The notes beneath the pieces are model-generated. The model saw only the letters and a program-made list of their open reading frames with translations, had not been told where the DNA came from and made no database searches. From Defluviitaleaceae bacterium (GTDB lineage Bacteria; Bacillota; Clostridia; Lachnospirales; WQUN01), in NCBI GenBank assembly GCA_009786535.1, contig WQRX01000001.1:1-64000 (forward strand): a DNA stretch of 64,000 nucleotides, in the 5' to 3' direction. The translations under genes were made by a program, and so were the position numbers. The number at the start of each line of letters is the position of its first letter. The stretch's first letter is position 1. Below, piece after piece: positions 8,392 to 17,141 of the stretch.

Positions 8392-9945
8392 ATGATAGAC
8401 ATTTCCCTGCACGAGTTAAACAAATACTATGGTGCAAACCACGTACTTCAAGGCATTAGCTTAGAGATTTACAATGGCGAAAAAATTGGTCTGCTTGGGC
8501 GCAACGGCGCGGGCAAGACTACGCTTTTCCGCGTACTTGCAGAGGACGAGGATTATGAAAGCGGTACGTTGTCGAAGGCTTCGGGCAAGAAAGTAGAGAT
8601 TTTAGCGCAAATCCCAAGCTTTGGGGAAGGGGACACGGTAGAGGATATTCTGCGTACTTCCTTTGCCGAGGCAACCGCCGTATACCACGAAATGAAAAAA
8701 ATTGAAGGCGACCCCGACCCAAAGGTGCTGGACAGGTACGGCAAACTGATGGAGGACTACGAGCATCTTGGAGGCTACGACATCGACTATAAAATTGACA
8801 AAATTTGCAATGGCATGAGCATCAGCGATGGTATGAAAAACAGTCTATTTGCCACCCTTAGCGGCGGGGAGAAAACCCGCGTAAACCTTGCGCGCATTCT
8901 GCTGCGCGAATGTGATATCCTGCTGCTGGACGAGCCTACAAACCACCTTGATTTGCCCTCGCTGGCATGGCTGGAGCAGTTTCTGCGTGATTTTAAAGGT
9001 ACGATTGTGTGCATTTCCCACGACCGCACGTTTTTGGACAATGTGGTAAAGCGTATCATCGAAATTGACCACGGCAAGGCGCATTTCTACGGCGGAAGCT
9101 ACACCTTCTATGCGCAGGAGCGGCAACTTCGCCACGCAAAAGCCGCCGAGCAATACGAGCGCCAGCAAAAAGAAATCAAGCGTATAGAAGAACGCGCAAA
9201 ATGGTTTGTACAAAACAACCGCTTTACCACCAAGCACCATGCGATTTTGTCGCGCCTTAATCATATGGAAAAAGTTGACCGCCCCAATACCGTGCGCAAA
9301 GTTACGGAAGACTTTAAAAGCGGGGGCTACGCGGCAAAGGTAGTGGTAGAGCTGGACAATGTACACAAAGCATTTGGTGACAAGATTTTGCTTGACGGTG
9401 TAAATATGCACATCGCGCGCGAAGATAGAATTGCCCTTATCGGCGCAAACGGCTGCGGTAAATCTACGCTCATTAAACTAATCACAGGGGAAGAACCCTG
9501 CGATGCAGGTAGTGTAAAGGTAAGCAGTAACATCAAGTTTGCCTACCTGCCGCAAATCGTTAGCTTTAATGACGAATCACTCACCATGTTGGAAACCGTA
9601 CGCAACGAAACCGGGCTGCCCGAAGACAAAGCCCGCGCAATGCTCTCTGCATTTAATTTCCGCATGGCGGACGTAACAAAAAAAGTAAGCGCGCTTTCCG
9701 GCGGGGAAAAAAGCCGCCTAAAGCTATGCTTACTTATGCAAGACAAGGTAAATTTTCTAATCTTAGATGAGCCGACCAACCATTTGGACATCGAATCCCG
9801 TGAGTGGATAGAAGAAGCCATCGAAGACTTTGACGGCACGCTGCTAATGATATCCCACGACCGTTATTTTATGAACAAATTTGCCCGGCGCATTTGGCAT
9901 ATGGAAAACGGCACGCTAACGGAAATTGACACAGATGAAGACTAG
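8392..9945 (+). CDS. ABC-F family ATPase (putative ribosome-protection factor)
   Basis: 517 residues, soluble, with two ABC domains and no membrane segment. Walker A motifs are GRNGAGKT (~residues 38-45) and GANGCGKS (~344-351). Both signatures read LSGGEK and both Walker B regions read LLLDEPTNHLD/LILDEPTNHLD. A long charged helical linker (~235-300) is the element that reaches into the ribosome in this family. ABC-F proteins bind the E site and rescue stalled or antibiotic-bound ribosomes. The start at 8392 has TAAGGAG at 8376-8382; a longer in-frame ATG at 8362 lies in the terminator T run and has no ribosome site. The attenuator upstream favours an antibiotic-response role, but a housekeeping role is possible. 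The 3' end overlaps the convergent HD-GYP gene by 4 nt. Confidence 0.88.
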   Translation: MIDISLHELNKYYGANHVLQGISLEIYNGEKIGLLGRNGAGKTTLFRVLAEDEDYESGTLSKASGKKVEILAQIPSFGEGDTVEDILRTSFAEATAVYHEMKKIEGDPDPKVLDRYGKLMEDYEHLGGYDIDYKIDKICNGMSISDGMKNSLFATLSGGEKTRVNLARILLRECDILLLDEPTNHLDLPSLAWLEQFLRDFKGTIVCISHDRTFLDNVVKRIIEIDHGKAHFYGGSYTFYAQERQLRHAKAAEQYERQQKEIKRIEERAKWFVQNNRFTTKHHAILSRLNHMEKVDRPNTVRKVTEDFKSGGYAAKVVVELDNVHKAFGDKILLDGVNMHIAREDRIALIGANGCGKSTLIKLITGEEPCDAGSVKVSSNIKFAYLPQIVSFNDESLTMLETVRNETGLPEDKARAMLSAFNFRMADVTKKVSALSGGEKSRLKLCLLMQDKVNFLILDEPTNHLDIESREWIEEAIEDFDGTLLMISHDRYFMNKFARRIWHMENGTLTEIDTDED

Positions 9946-10928
9946 AGCGCAACAAAAATAGGTACGATTAACGGGTCGAAGTGTGTGCCCGCGTCTTTTT
10001 TGATAATTGCGACCGCCTCTTCGGGGGAAAAGGCTTTTTTGTACGGGCGTTCCGATATTAACGCATCATACACATCTACAATTGCCATGACGCGCCCCAT
10101 GAGCGGAATTTCTTCGCCCTTTAAGCCATATGGATAGCCCGTTCCGTTCCATTTTTCATGGTGCGAAACGGCGATGGTTTTAGCATAGGTGAGAAATTCC
10201 GCTTCCCCCGTGCGGGCAATGATATTGTCAATAATGCGTTCGCCTTCTAACACGTGGGTTTTCATTATTTCAAATTCTTCGATTGTAAGCTTGTCGGGCT
10301 TGTTAAGCACCGAGTCGGGGATAAGAATTTTCCCCACGTCGTGCAAGCGCGATGCCGAAACAACAAAATCTATATTCCATGTTCTAATTTCATCGGCATA
10401 CACCTTTTGCGTCAGCATTTGCTCGATAAGCAGCTGCATGTAAACCGATGTACGGTCAATATGCCCGCCCGTGTTTTTGTCACGACTTTCTACCAAGTCT
10501 GCCATGGCAAAAACCAGCCCGTTTTTTAGGTTAAAAAGCATCTCTGTACGTTCGCGTATTACGTCGTCTACATGCAAATGGTGCTTGATGCGGTTAAGAA
10601 AAACCGCTTCCGAAAAGGGCTTCATTATAAAGTCGGCTGCACCCATTTCTATGCCGTGGGCTTCGCTTTCTTCGTCTGTTTTTGCGGTTAAAAAAATTAC
10701 GGGAATGTCCTGATGCTCTTTGCTGTCCTTTAGCTTGCGCATTGCGTCAAACCCATCTATTTCGGGCATTTCCACGTCAAGCAGGATTAAATCGGGTTTA
10801 AATTTTTTTAACGCGGTAAACATTTTATCCGCACCGGAAAGCGACACCACCCGATAATAACGGGAAAGCACGTCCTCTGCCACGGTTAAATTGGTCGCGT
10901 TATCATCTACAAGGAAAATTGTTTTCAT
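9942..10928 (-). CDS. Response regulator with HD-GYP output domain (putative c-di-GMP phosphodiesterase)
   Basis: 328 residues. The receiver domain (1-120) has acidic residues DD at ~8-9, phosphoacceptor Asp in LILLDVEMPEIDG (~residue 52) and Lys in MKPFSE. The HD-GYP domain (~135-320) has HDVGK (~195) and the full HHEKWNGTGYPYGLKG motif, so metal ligands appear intact and hydrolysis of cyclic di-GMP is expected. It starts immediately after the TAG of the large hybrid kinase, so the two very likely form a phosphorelay. Confidence 0.9.
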   Translation of the reverse strand: MKTIFLVDDNATNLTVAEDVLSRYYRVVSLSGADKMFTALKKFKPDLILLDVEMPEIDGFDAMRKLKDSKEHQDIPVIFLTAKTDEESEAHGIEMGAADFIMKPFSEAVFLNRIKHHLHVDDVIRERTEMLFNLKNGLVFAMADLVESRDKNTGGHIDRTSVYMQLLIEQMLTQKVYADEIRTWNIDFVVSASRLHDVGKILIPDSVLNKPDKLTIEEFEIMKTHVLEGERIIDNIIARTGEAEFLTYAKTIAVSHHEKWNGTGYPYGLKGEEIPLMGRVMAIVDVYDALISERPYKKAFSPEEAVAIIKKDAGTHFDPLIVPIFVAL

Positions 10929-13900
10929 CTATGCCATCCCTCCGGGAAGCAGGTTTTGTAAGCTATCTAATTCGTCGATTAGTTTTTTCACCGCCGTGAT
11001 AAATGGCGGATTTTTTTCTGTAATTTTTGAAAAATTATTTTCACGCACGGCATTTTCCAACTCAGCGGCAATGTAGCCAACATGCTCGGCACAAATGTCC
11101 ATACTTAGGTTTTTAATCGTCCTAACGGCTGATGCGTAGTCGCCCAGTGTTTCGGGGGAGATATTTTCAATGCGCTTTAATATCTCGCTTACATCATCGG
11201 CATAAGCGCGCAAAATTTCCATATATAATTCTTCGTCGCCGTTAAAACGCGCAAGCCCTTGCATAAAATCAATGCCGTTGTCTTTTTTATTTACCACTTT
11301 TTTGTGATAGATGTACTTCATTAACGCCGCGTCTAAACGCCGCACATTAATAGGCTTTGAGATAAAATCGGTAAATCCGCTTTGCAGGAAGATATCGTCC
11401 TGCCCTGCTACGGCGTTGGCGGTAAGCGCAACAATGGGCTGGTTATACCCCAGCGCGTGTATGTGCCGGGTGGCTTCTATCCCGTCCATTTCGGGCATCA
11501 TGTGGTCCATAAAAATTATATCATATACATTGCCGTCTTTTATTTTGTTAATTGCTTCCTGTCCGCTGCTTGCGGCTTCTACTTGCAATTTATACAGGTT
11601 TAACAAGCCCGTAGCAACGTATAGGTTTGTTGCAACATCGTCTACGACCAGCACCTTTCCATAGGGCATGGGTTCGCGTTTTAATTGTTTTTGCTTGGTA
11701 TTTTTTAATGAATGGGTGCGGAATTGCTGTAAATTGGTCGCGACTTCGCGCCCAAGCGTTTCCTTGCTTCCAACCTCCTGCGGTAAGCGAATGGTGAAAA
11801 CCGACCCCTTGCCTTTTTCGCTTTTTACCGATATTTCGCCGTGCATAAAGTTTAATAACCGCTGGGTAATTGCCATGCCCAAGCCCGTGCCCTCAATGGT
11901 GCCTTCGTTTTCATTGGTAAAGCGCGTGTATTCGTGGAAAAGGGCTTCAACCTGTTCCTCTGTCATGCCTACGCCCGTATCTTGGATACTAATTTCCAAT
12001 GTAACAAATGATTCCTTTGGGTTAGGCTGTGCATTTATGGTTAGGCGCACCGTACCCGATTCGGTATATTTAAACGCATTAGAAAGTAAATTGTTTAAAA
12101 TTTGCTTAACCCGCAGAGAATCGCCGAATAATTTTGCGGGCAAATTTTCGTCTATTTGCATTTCAAAGGTGATAGGCTTTTCATTAATACGCATAATGTT
12201 TAACTGTACGGTATCGCTGATTAGGCTTGCGGTATTATATTCCGCATTGGCAATTTCCATTTTACCCGCCTCTATTTTTGAGAAGTCAAGTATATCGTTA
12301 ATAATACCCAGCAGCATATCACACGAGGTATGGATTTTTTTCAAGCTGCTTCCAATATCCTGCGGTAACGCTTCGCGTTGAAGCAACAATTCCGTAAAGC
12401 CCATGACGGCGTTCATTGGGGTGCGTATCTCGTGGCTCATATTGGCTAGGAAAACAGACTTTGTGCGGTTGGCGGCTTCGGCTTCTTGCTGTGCGTTGTG
12501 CCGCTGGTGTGCAGAAATTGCAAGCGCCATAAGGTCGGCAAGGGACGCGGCAAAATTTTGCTCTTCCAACGTCCAGTCGCGCCGTTTGGGGAATTTTTCG
12601 CAAATATTTTGTTCAATACATACCACGCCTACGGTTTTACCGTCGATACGGATAGGCGCTTCCATTGCGGCGCACATTGCCGTGTCATAAACCTCGGAAG
12701 CGGGGCTATAAATCACTTCACAATCTGCACGGGTATTCATAACGATAACGCGTTCGTATTCAAGAAGCTCCGTATATATTTTATGCCGTGTAAGGTCTAT
12801 GACAGGTACAATGCGCTGGTCGTAATCCACCGCAATATGGCGCGAAATATAATACAACTGTGTATCATCATCCGAAACGCGCCAAATATTTATTTCATCT
12901 ACATCAAAGGCGGCACAGCCTTCTTTTGCTAAATAGTCGGCGGCATCGTTCAAGTCGCCGGACGATAGGGTAGGGGACTGGGTAATACGCGCGAGTGCGT
13001 TGCTTAGCTTATTTGCATTTTCATAATTTGCAGACAACTGTGCTTCCAAGCTCTTGCGGACAGAAATATCGCGCGCAATACCGATAATACCAATTTTTTT
13101 GCCTTCTACGGCAAGCGGGGCTTTTGTAATTTCAAAAATAGGATTACCGCCGCGCAGCCCGGGTACGCATTCTTCATGGGTTACGATGGTATTTTCGTTA
13201 AACGATTGGCGGTCAAATTTGCGGAAGCGTTCCGCCACGTAATGGGGAATATTAAAACTTTCTTCGTCTGTTTTGCCAACAACTTCTGTTTTTTCCATAT
13301 TAAAATAGTTGAGCATATTGCGGTTTACATCGGTATAGCGGAAATTTGCATCCTTCATAAATACAAACATGGGAATTGAGTCTACCAGCGTGGTAAGGGT
13401 CGCCGTTTTCATAGATAGTTCCTGCGTGCGTTCATCCACCATCGTTTCCATACGCTGGCGCTCCGAACGGCTATGGATTAACGTGTACGTAAAAAGTAAA
13501 ACCAGCACAGCAAATAATGTAGCCGCGCTAATAATCCACGGCATTTGTGCCTGCGTTAAACGGCGCATATAATCGCGAGTGCGGGAGGCGAGATAGTCAT
13601 GGGTGCGGTGCATAATTTGTTCAGAAATAATACGCGTATCTACAAGGCTTAGCGCATCGTTAAAAATAGAAAGCAACTCCGTTGCGCCCATGTAGAACCC
13701 AAAACCCGACCGGGCATAGCTGTCAAAAATAATGTTAATCATAAAATCGGTTTGCTCAAGGTAATTAATTAAGTACAGTAACGTGCTGTAGCTGCTCATT
13801 ACCAAGTCTACATGTCCTAAAGAAAGCGCGTTAAACGCCTCGCCCTCCGTGTCAAATAGATAAACATCGCTGTGGTTGGGAAACAGGGAGAAAAAATACA

Positions 13901-15155
13901 TAGCATGAAGCGTTCCCCGTTCCAGTCCAACCCGCATAGACGTTACCCGTTCTAAACTAACCATATTAAATCCTGTACGCGAAATAAGCACAAACGGGTC
14001 AAATAAATAAGGGATATCGGGCCATAGGAAATAATTTTCGTGCTGTGGTTTTCGGTTAAGCTCGGCAATAAAGGGAATTTCGCCACTGCTAAGCATACGG
14101 ATTAATGTTGTATAGCTTGTTGTAATCTCATTGGCAACGATAAAATGCATACCTGTCAAATCAGAGATTTCATGTAAAACATCGAAGGCGATGCCCTGCC
14201 ATTCTTGCTCATATTCATTAAAATAACTGGCGGGGTAATTATTATAAGCCGCGCCAAAATATACTCTAGGGTTGTTTTGTATAAATAGGCGCTCATTTTC
14301 ATCAAGCATTAGAAATAATTTGTGCCGCAAATAAACCCTATGCCCTTTGGCATACAAATCTTCAATAAAACAACGCCCAATTTCATCTAATGCGGCTTGC
14401 ACCACGCGAATAATAATCGCAAGCTCGGGATTAGCCGTAGTTAATGAAACGGGCGCATAAATAAACGGGATAAACGGTGAAGAAATAACATCGCCAAACA
14501 TATCAAACCGTGCCTCGGCGGCGCATTCGGCAAGCAGTGCATCAATTTCCCTCGAATGCAATAATGCGTGGGCTTGATAATAATCGGTGATAAATACAGG
14601 TTCGAACGGGTTACGCCTGTAGCGAAGCACTTTTTCCGCCGTAGAAGAACCCGCAAGCAACGCATACCGCGGCAAAACATTTGCGTTATTTTCAATCGGG
14701 TTATCTATAAGATGGAAATACCGTACCGTGCGCCGTGCTATCGGCTCGGTTGAAAAATGCACATTTTCGGACGGCGCTAGTGCGCCCGTAAAGTCGATGG
14801 AATGGTTTTCAACATTTTCCAGTAATTCATTCCATGTAAATATTTGCGGTACAAATGGCACGCCAAATAAACCGGTAAGCCACTGTGCAAACAACGCGGC
14901 ATACCCCTGCACGCTGCCGTCTGCATCTTTAAATGCCTCGGTGCTATGTATCATGCCGTACACAAAATAATACCTGCGCGCGAGCAAGTTTTCTACGGCT
15001 TCTATTTCATACGAAGTTAAGGAAGAAATATCCCTAAAACACGAAATATATGTACAGGTAACTATGTACTCATCTTCGGTACGCGAACCGCAACCCGAAA
15101 GCAGAATTAATAAAAAAACTAACGCTAAAAGATAGTAATGCCGCAAACGCTTCAC
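10929..15155 (-). CDS. Hybrid sensor kinase: two periplasmic-binding-type domains, PAS, GAF, HisKA, HATPase, REC, degenerate HPt
   Basis: 1408 residues. The N-terminus is lipoprotein-like (LLILLSGC). Two solute-binding family 3-like domains fill ~30-530, then a membrane helix ~536-556, PAS ~590-690, GAF ~730-885, HisKA with NMSHEIRTPMNAVMGF (His ~908), HATPase (GTGLGMAITQRLL), and a receiver with FMDHMMPEMDG (Asp ~1217). The last ~100 residues look like an HPt domain, but the position normally held by the phospho-His reads AVRTIKNLS (Arg ~1345). It probably binds an amino acid-like ligand outside the cell and passes phosphate to the HD-GYP regulator directly downstream. The terminator at 15202-15240 isolates it from the flagellar/par operon upstream. 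Confidence 0.88.
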   Translation of the reverse strand: MKRLRHYYLLALVFLLILLSGCGSRTEDEYIVTCTYISCFRDISSLTSYEIEAVENLLARRYYFVYGMIHSTEAFKDADGSVQGYAALFAQWLTGLFGVPFVPQIFTWNELLENVENHSIDFTGALAPSENVHFSTEPIARRTVRYFHLIDNPIENNANVLPRYALLAGSSTAEKVLRYRRNPFEPVFITDYYQAHALLHSREIDALLAECAAEARFDMFGDVISSPFIPFIYAPVSLTTANPELAIIIRVVQAALDEIGRCFIEDLYAKGHRVYLRHKLFLMLDENERLFIQNNPRVYFGAAYNNYPASYFNEYEQEWQGIAFDVLHEISDLTGMHFIVANEITTSYTTLIRMLSSGEIPFIAELNRKPQHENYFLWPDIPYLFDPFVLISRTGFNMVSLERVTSMRVGLERGTLHAMYFFSLFPNHSDVYLFDTEGEAFNALSLGHVDLVMSSYSTLLYLINYLEQTDFMINIIFDSYARSGFGFYMGATELLSIFNDALSLVDTRIISEQIMHRTHDYLASRTRDYMRRLTQAQMPWIISAATLFAVLVLLFTYTLIHSRSERQRMETMVDERTQELSMKTATLTTLVDSIPMFVFMKDANFRYTDVNRNMLNYFNMEKTEVVGKTDEESFNIPHYVAERFRKFDRQSFNENTIVTHEECVPGLRGGNPIFEITKAPLAVEGKKIGIIGIARDISVRKSLEAQLSANYENANKLSNALARITQSPTLSSGDLNDAADYLAKEGCAAFDVDEINIWRVSDDDTQLYYISRHIAVDYDQRIVPVIDLTRHKIYTELLEYERVIVMNTRADCEVIYSPASEVYDTAMCAAMEAPIRIDGKTVGVVCIEQNICEKFPKRRDWTLEEQNFAASLADLMALAISAHQRHNAQQEAEAANRTKSVFLANMSHEIRTPMNAVMGFTELLLQREALPQDIGSSLKKIHTSCDMLLGIINDILDFSKIEAGKMEIANAEYNTASLISDTVQLNIMRINEKPITFEMQIDENLPAKLFGDSLRVKQILNNLLSNAFKYTESGTVRLTINAQPNPKESFVTLEISIQDTGVGMTEEQVEALFHEYTRFTNENEGTIEGTGLGMAITQRLLNFMHGEISVKSEKGKGSVFTIRLPQEVGSKETLGREVATNLQQFRTHSLKNTKQKQLKREPMPYGKVLVVDDVATNLYVATGLLNLYKLQVEAASSGQEAINKIKDGNVYDIIFMDHMMPEMDGIEATRHIHALGYNQPIVALTANAVAGQDDIFLQSGFTDFISKPINVRRLDAALMKYIYHKKVVNKKDNGIDFMQGLARFNGDEELYMEILRAYADDVSEILKRIENISPETLGDYASAVRTIKNLSMDICAEHVGYIAAELENAVRENNFSKITEKNPPFITAVKKLIDELDSLQNLLPGGMA

Positions 15156-15201
15156 AGGGACGCCCCCCAGTATTAGTTTTAATTACGAATATACCATTAC
15201 T

Positions 15202-15240
15202 GCACAAAAAAAGCCACTTAAATTAAATTTAGGTGGCTTT
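15202..15240 (-). terminator. Intrinsic terminator of the par/flagellar operon
   Basis: Near-perfect stem AAAGCCACTTAAAT with ATTTAGGTGGCTTT around a short loop. Read on the minus strand it is followed by a run of at least seven T, about 20 nt after the yvyF-like stop codon. Confidence 0.85.
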
Positions 15241-15261
15241 CATGTTTAGTAAATATGTGCG

Positions 15262-15651
15262 CTATCTATTAGTGAACATACCTGTGGTATTTTTCTTTGC
15301 TTCGGCTTGGGCTTTGTTTACAGCCATGATGCCTTCTAATGCGCTTGCTGTACCTTTTGCACAGCGGTCACACATGCGCCCGTTTTTAATGGGACGTCCG
15401 CATTTAGAGCAATTAATCATGCCCTCTAAGCCCGTTGCAATTTCCAACTTGCCTTCACGCACATAATGAAGCAGACGCTTGACCGAAACGCCACACGTTT
15501 CAGATACCTCTTGCGCACTGCTTAAGGGGTTTTCTTTCACGAATAACCGAACCTCTTCAAATTTTTCGGCTTCGGCTTTTACGCAGTCTTTGCATATTGG
15601 CGAATCTTCCCTGCTAAACATTTTTCCGCAACGCGGGCAGTTTTGTGGCAT
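15262..15651 (-). CDS. yvyF: YvyF-like flagellar operon zinc-ribbon protein
   Basis: 129 residues with two Cys clusters, CPRCGKMF...CKDC (~5-23) and CSKCGRPI...CDRC (~82-98). Between them is a helical segment, EKFEEVRLFVKENPLSSAQEVSETCGVSVKRLLHYVREG, that looks like a helix-turn-helix. This layout matches the flagellar operon protein family found near flgM in Firmicutes; its exact function is unsettled. It is the last gene of the operon that includes flagellin and fliS, which supports the assignment. Confidence 0.8.
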   Translation of the reverse strand: MPQNCPRCGKMFSREDSPICKDCVKAEAEKFEEVRLFVKENPLSSAQEVSETCGVSVKRLLHYVREGKLEIATGLEGMINCSKCGRPIKNGRMCDRCAKGTASALEGIMAVNKAQAEAKKNTTGMFTNR

Positions 15652-15671
15652 AGTACATCAATCCCTTCCCT

Positions 15672-16664
15672 TTATTTTGGCAAGCCCACGGCTTTTTTTA
15701 CACGTGCCATTGTGGACGTTGCTAATACTTTTGCTTGCGCAGCACCGCTGGCGATGATACCGTCCAGATAGGCTGTATCTGCCATAAGGCGCGCATGTTC
15801 ATTGCGGTATGGGGTAATCGCTTCTACCAGCGCTTCGCCTACGGTGGTTTTTAATGCGCCGTAGCCCTGTCCTGCGAAGTCCTTTTCGCAGTCCTGCGGC
15901 GTACGCCCCGTTACACAGGAGTAGATAGAAAGCAAATTGCTTACACCCGCTTTTTCCTCCGGTGCGTAGCGAACTTGACCGTCCGAATCTGTTACCGCTC
16001 GCTTGAACTTTTTTATTATAGCATCGGACGTATCGGAAAGGAAGATACTATTGCTAATATTTTCGTCCGATTTTGACATTTTTCGCGTTGGGTCTTGTAA
16101 TGCCATGATGCGTGCGCCCACGGGGGGGATATATCCTTCGGGAATGACAAAGATATCGCCGTACACGTGGTTAAAGCGCTGTGCTACGTCGCGTGCCAGT
16201 TCTACATGCTGGCGCTGGTCGTCCCCCACGGGCACAAGATGGGTTTGGAATAGTAAAATATCCGCCGCCATTAGCACGGGGTAGGTGAATAAGCCTGCAT
16301 TTATATTTTCTTCGTTTTTAGCAGACTTGTCTTTGAATTGTGTCATGCGGTTTAACTCGCCCATGTAAGTATAGCAGTTTAATATCCACGCAAGTTCGGC
16401 ATGTTCCGCCACATGAGATTGAAAGTATAAAATATTTTCATCGGGATTAATGCCCAGCGCGATATACCATGCAAGCACACTGCGTGCATTATTGCGAAGC
16501 TGCGCAGGGTCTTGCCTTACGGTAAGGGCGTGCAAATCTACCACGCAATAAAGGCAATTGTAATCCGCGCTTAGCTTTGCCCAATTGCGTGCCGCGCCTA
16601 ACCAATTGCCTATGTGTAAATTGCCCGTTGCTTGCATTCCGCTAAAAATTGTTTTCTTTTGCAT
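15672..16664 (-). CDS. trpS: Tryptophan--tRNA ligase
   Basis: 330 residues, the usual length for bacterial TrpRS. Class I signatures are visible: the HIGH-like HIGN in TGNLHIGNWLGA (~residues 14-25) and KMSKSDEN (~residues 194-201). It charges tRNA-Trp in the cytoplasm. It lies 15 nt after fliS and 20 nt before the yvyF-like gene on the same strand, so a housekeeping gene is embedded in a flagellar operon. The ATG at 16664 has a GGCGGAG ribosome site. Confidence 0.95.
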   Translation of the reverse strand: MQKKTIFSGMQATGNLHIGNWLGAARNWAKLSADYNCLYCVVDLHALTVRQDPAQLRNNARSVLAWYIALGINPDENILYFQSHVAEHAELAWILNCYTYMGELNRMTQFKDKSAKNEENINAGLFTYPVLMAADILLFQTHLVPVGDDQRQHVELARDVAQRFNHVYGDIFVIPEGYIPPVGARIMALQDPTRKMSKSDENISNSIFLSDTSDAIIKKFKRAVTDSDGQVRYAPEEKAGVSNLLSIYSCVTGRTPQDCEKDFAGQGYGALKTTVGEALVEAITPYRNEHARLMADTAYLDGIIASGAAQAKVLATSTMARVKKAVGLPK

Positions 16665-16679
16665 GAAATAACTCCGCCT

Positions 16680-17135
16680 TTATGCCATGAAGCCTTTTTT
16701 GTCCCCGTCGTCGATATACTCGTCGGCTTGCCCGTCACGCCCGTAGGTTAGCCCCGAATATATCGTTGGGCTATCCCCTGCCACGGGGGGCAAATCCAGT
16801 GCGGCGACTTGATTTTCCGCATCCTTCCAGCCAACCAGTAAGGTTTCCAGCAACTCCTGTGCTTCGGCGGATGCTTTTTTACTTTCCGCTTCATCACGGG
16901 AAAAATGTGCCGTGTTTAACAACTGGTTTACATATTTATACACCTCATAGAAATCATGCGCAAGTGTTATTTCAAAATTTAATGAACGCACGAGCTGTTC
17001 CAAGGCGTTTTTTGCCTTCTCAAATTGCCCGTCACCGATAAAGGCGATGAGCAATTCGAAGTTGATAACCACCAGTTGGGCGGGGTTCGCCTTGGAAATA
17101 CGCGCGGTATATTCTTCTTTATTAATATTTTTCAT
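16680..17135 (-). CDS. fliS: Flagellin export chaperone FliS
   Basis: 151 residues. The helical bundle begins EEYTARISKANPAQLVVINFELLIAFIG, where family members have the conserved PxxLVxMLYDxAI region. It continues with NFEITLAHDFYEVYKYVNQLL and LLETLLVGWKDA. FliS caps the disordered flagellin C-terminus before export. It starts 6 nt after the flagellin stop codon. The C-terminal ~35 residues (acidic, Gly/Asp-rich) are longer than in model FliS proteins. The conserved Tyr-rich N-terminus is changed, so the assignment rests partly on position. Confidence 0.8.
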   Translation of the reverse strand: MKNINKEEYTARISKANPAQLVVINFELLIAFIGDGQFEKAKNALEQLVRSLNFEITLAHDFYEVYKYVNQLLNTAHFSRDEAESKKASAEAQELLETLLVGWKDAENQVAALDLPPVAGDSPTIYSGLTYGRDGQADEYIDDGDKKGFMA

Positions 17136-17141
17136 ACGCGC

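Noticed and set aside
8845-9411. 188-aa minus-strand frame inside the ABC-F gene
   Set aside because: It lies antisense to highly conserved ABC motifs and lacks a ribosome site; a shadow frame.
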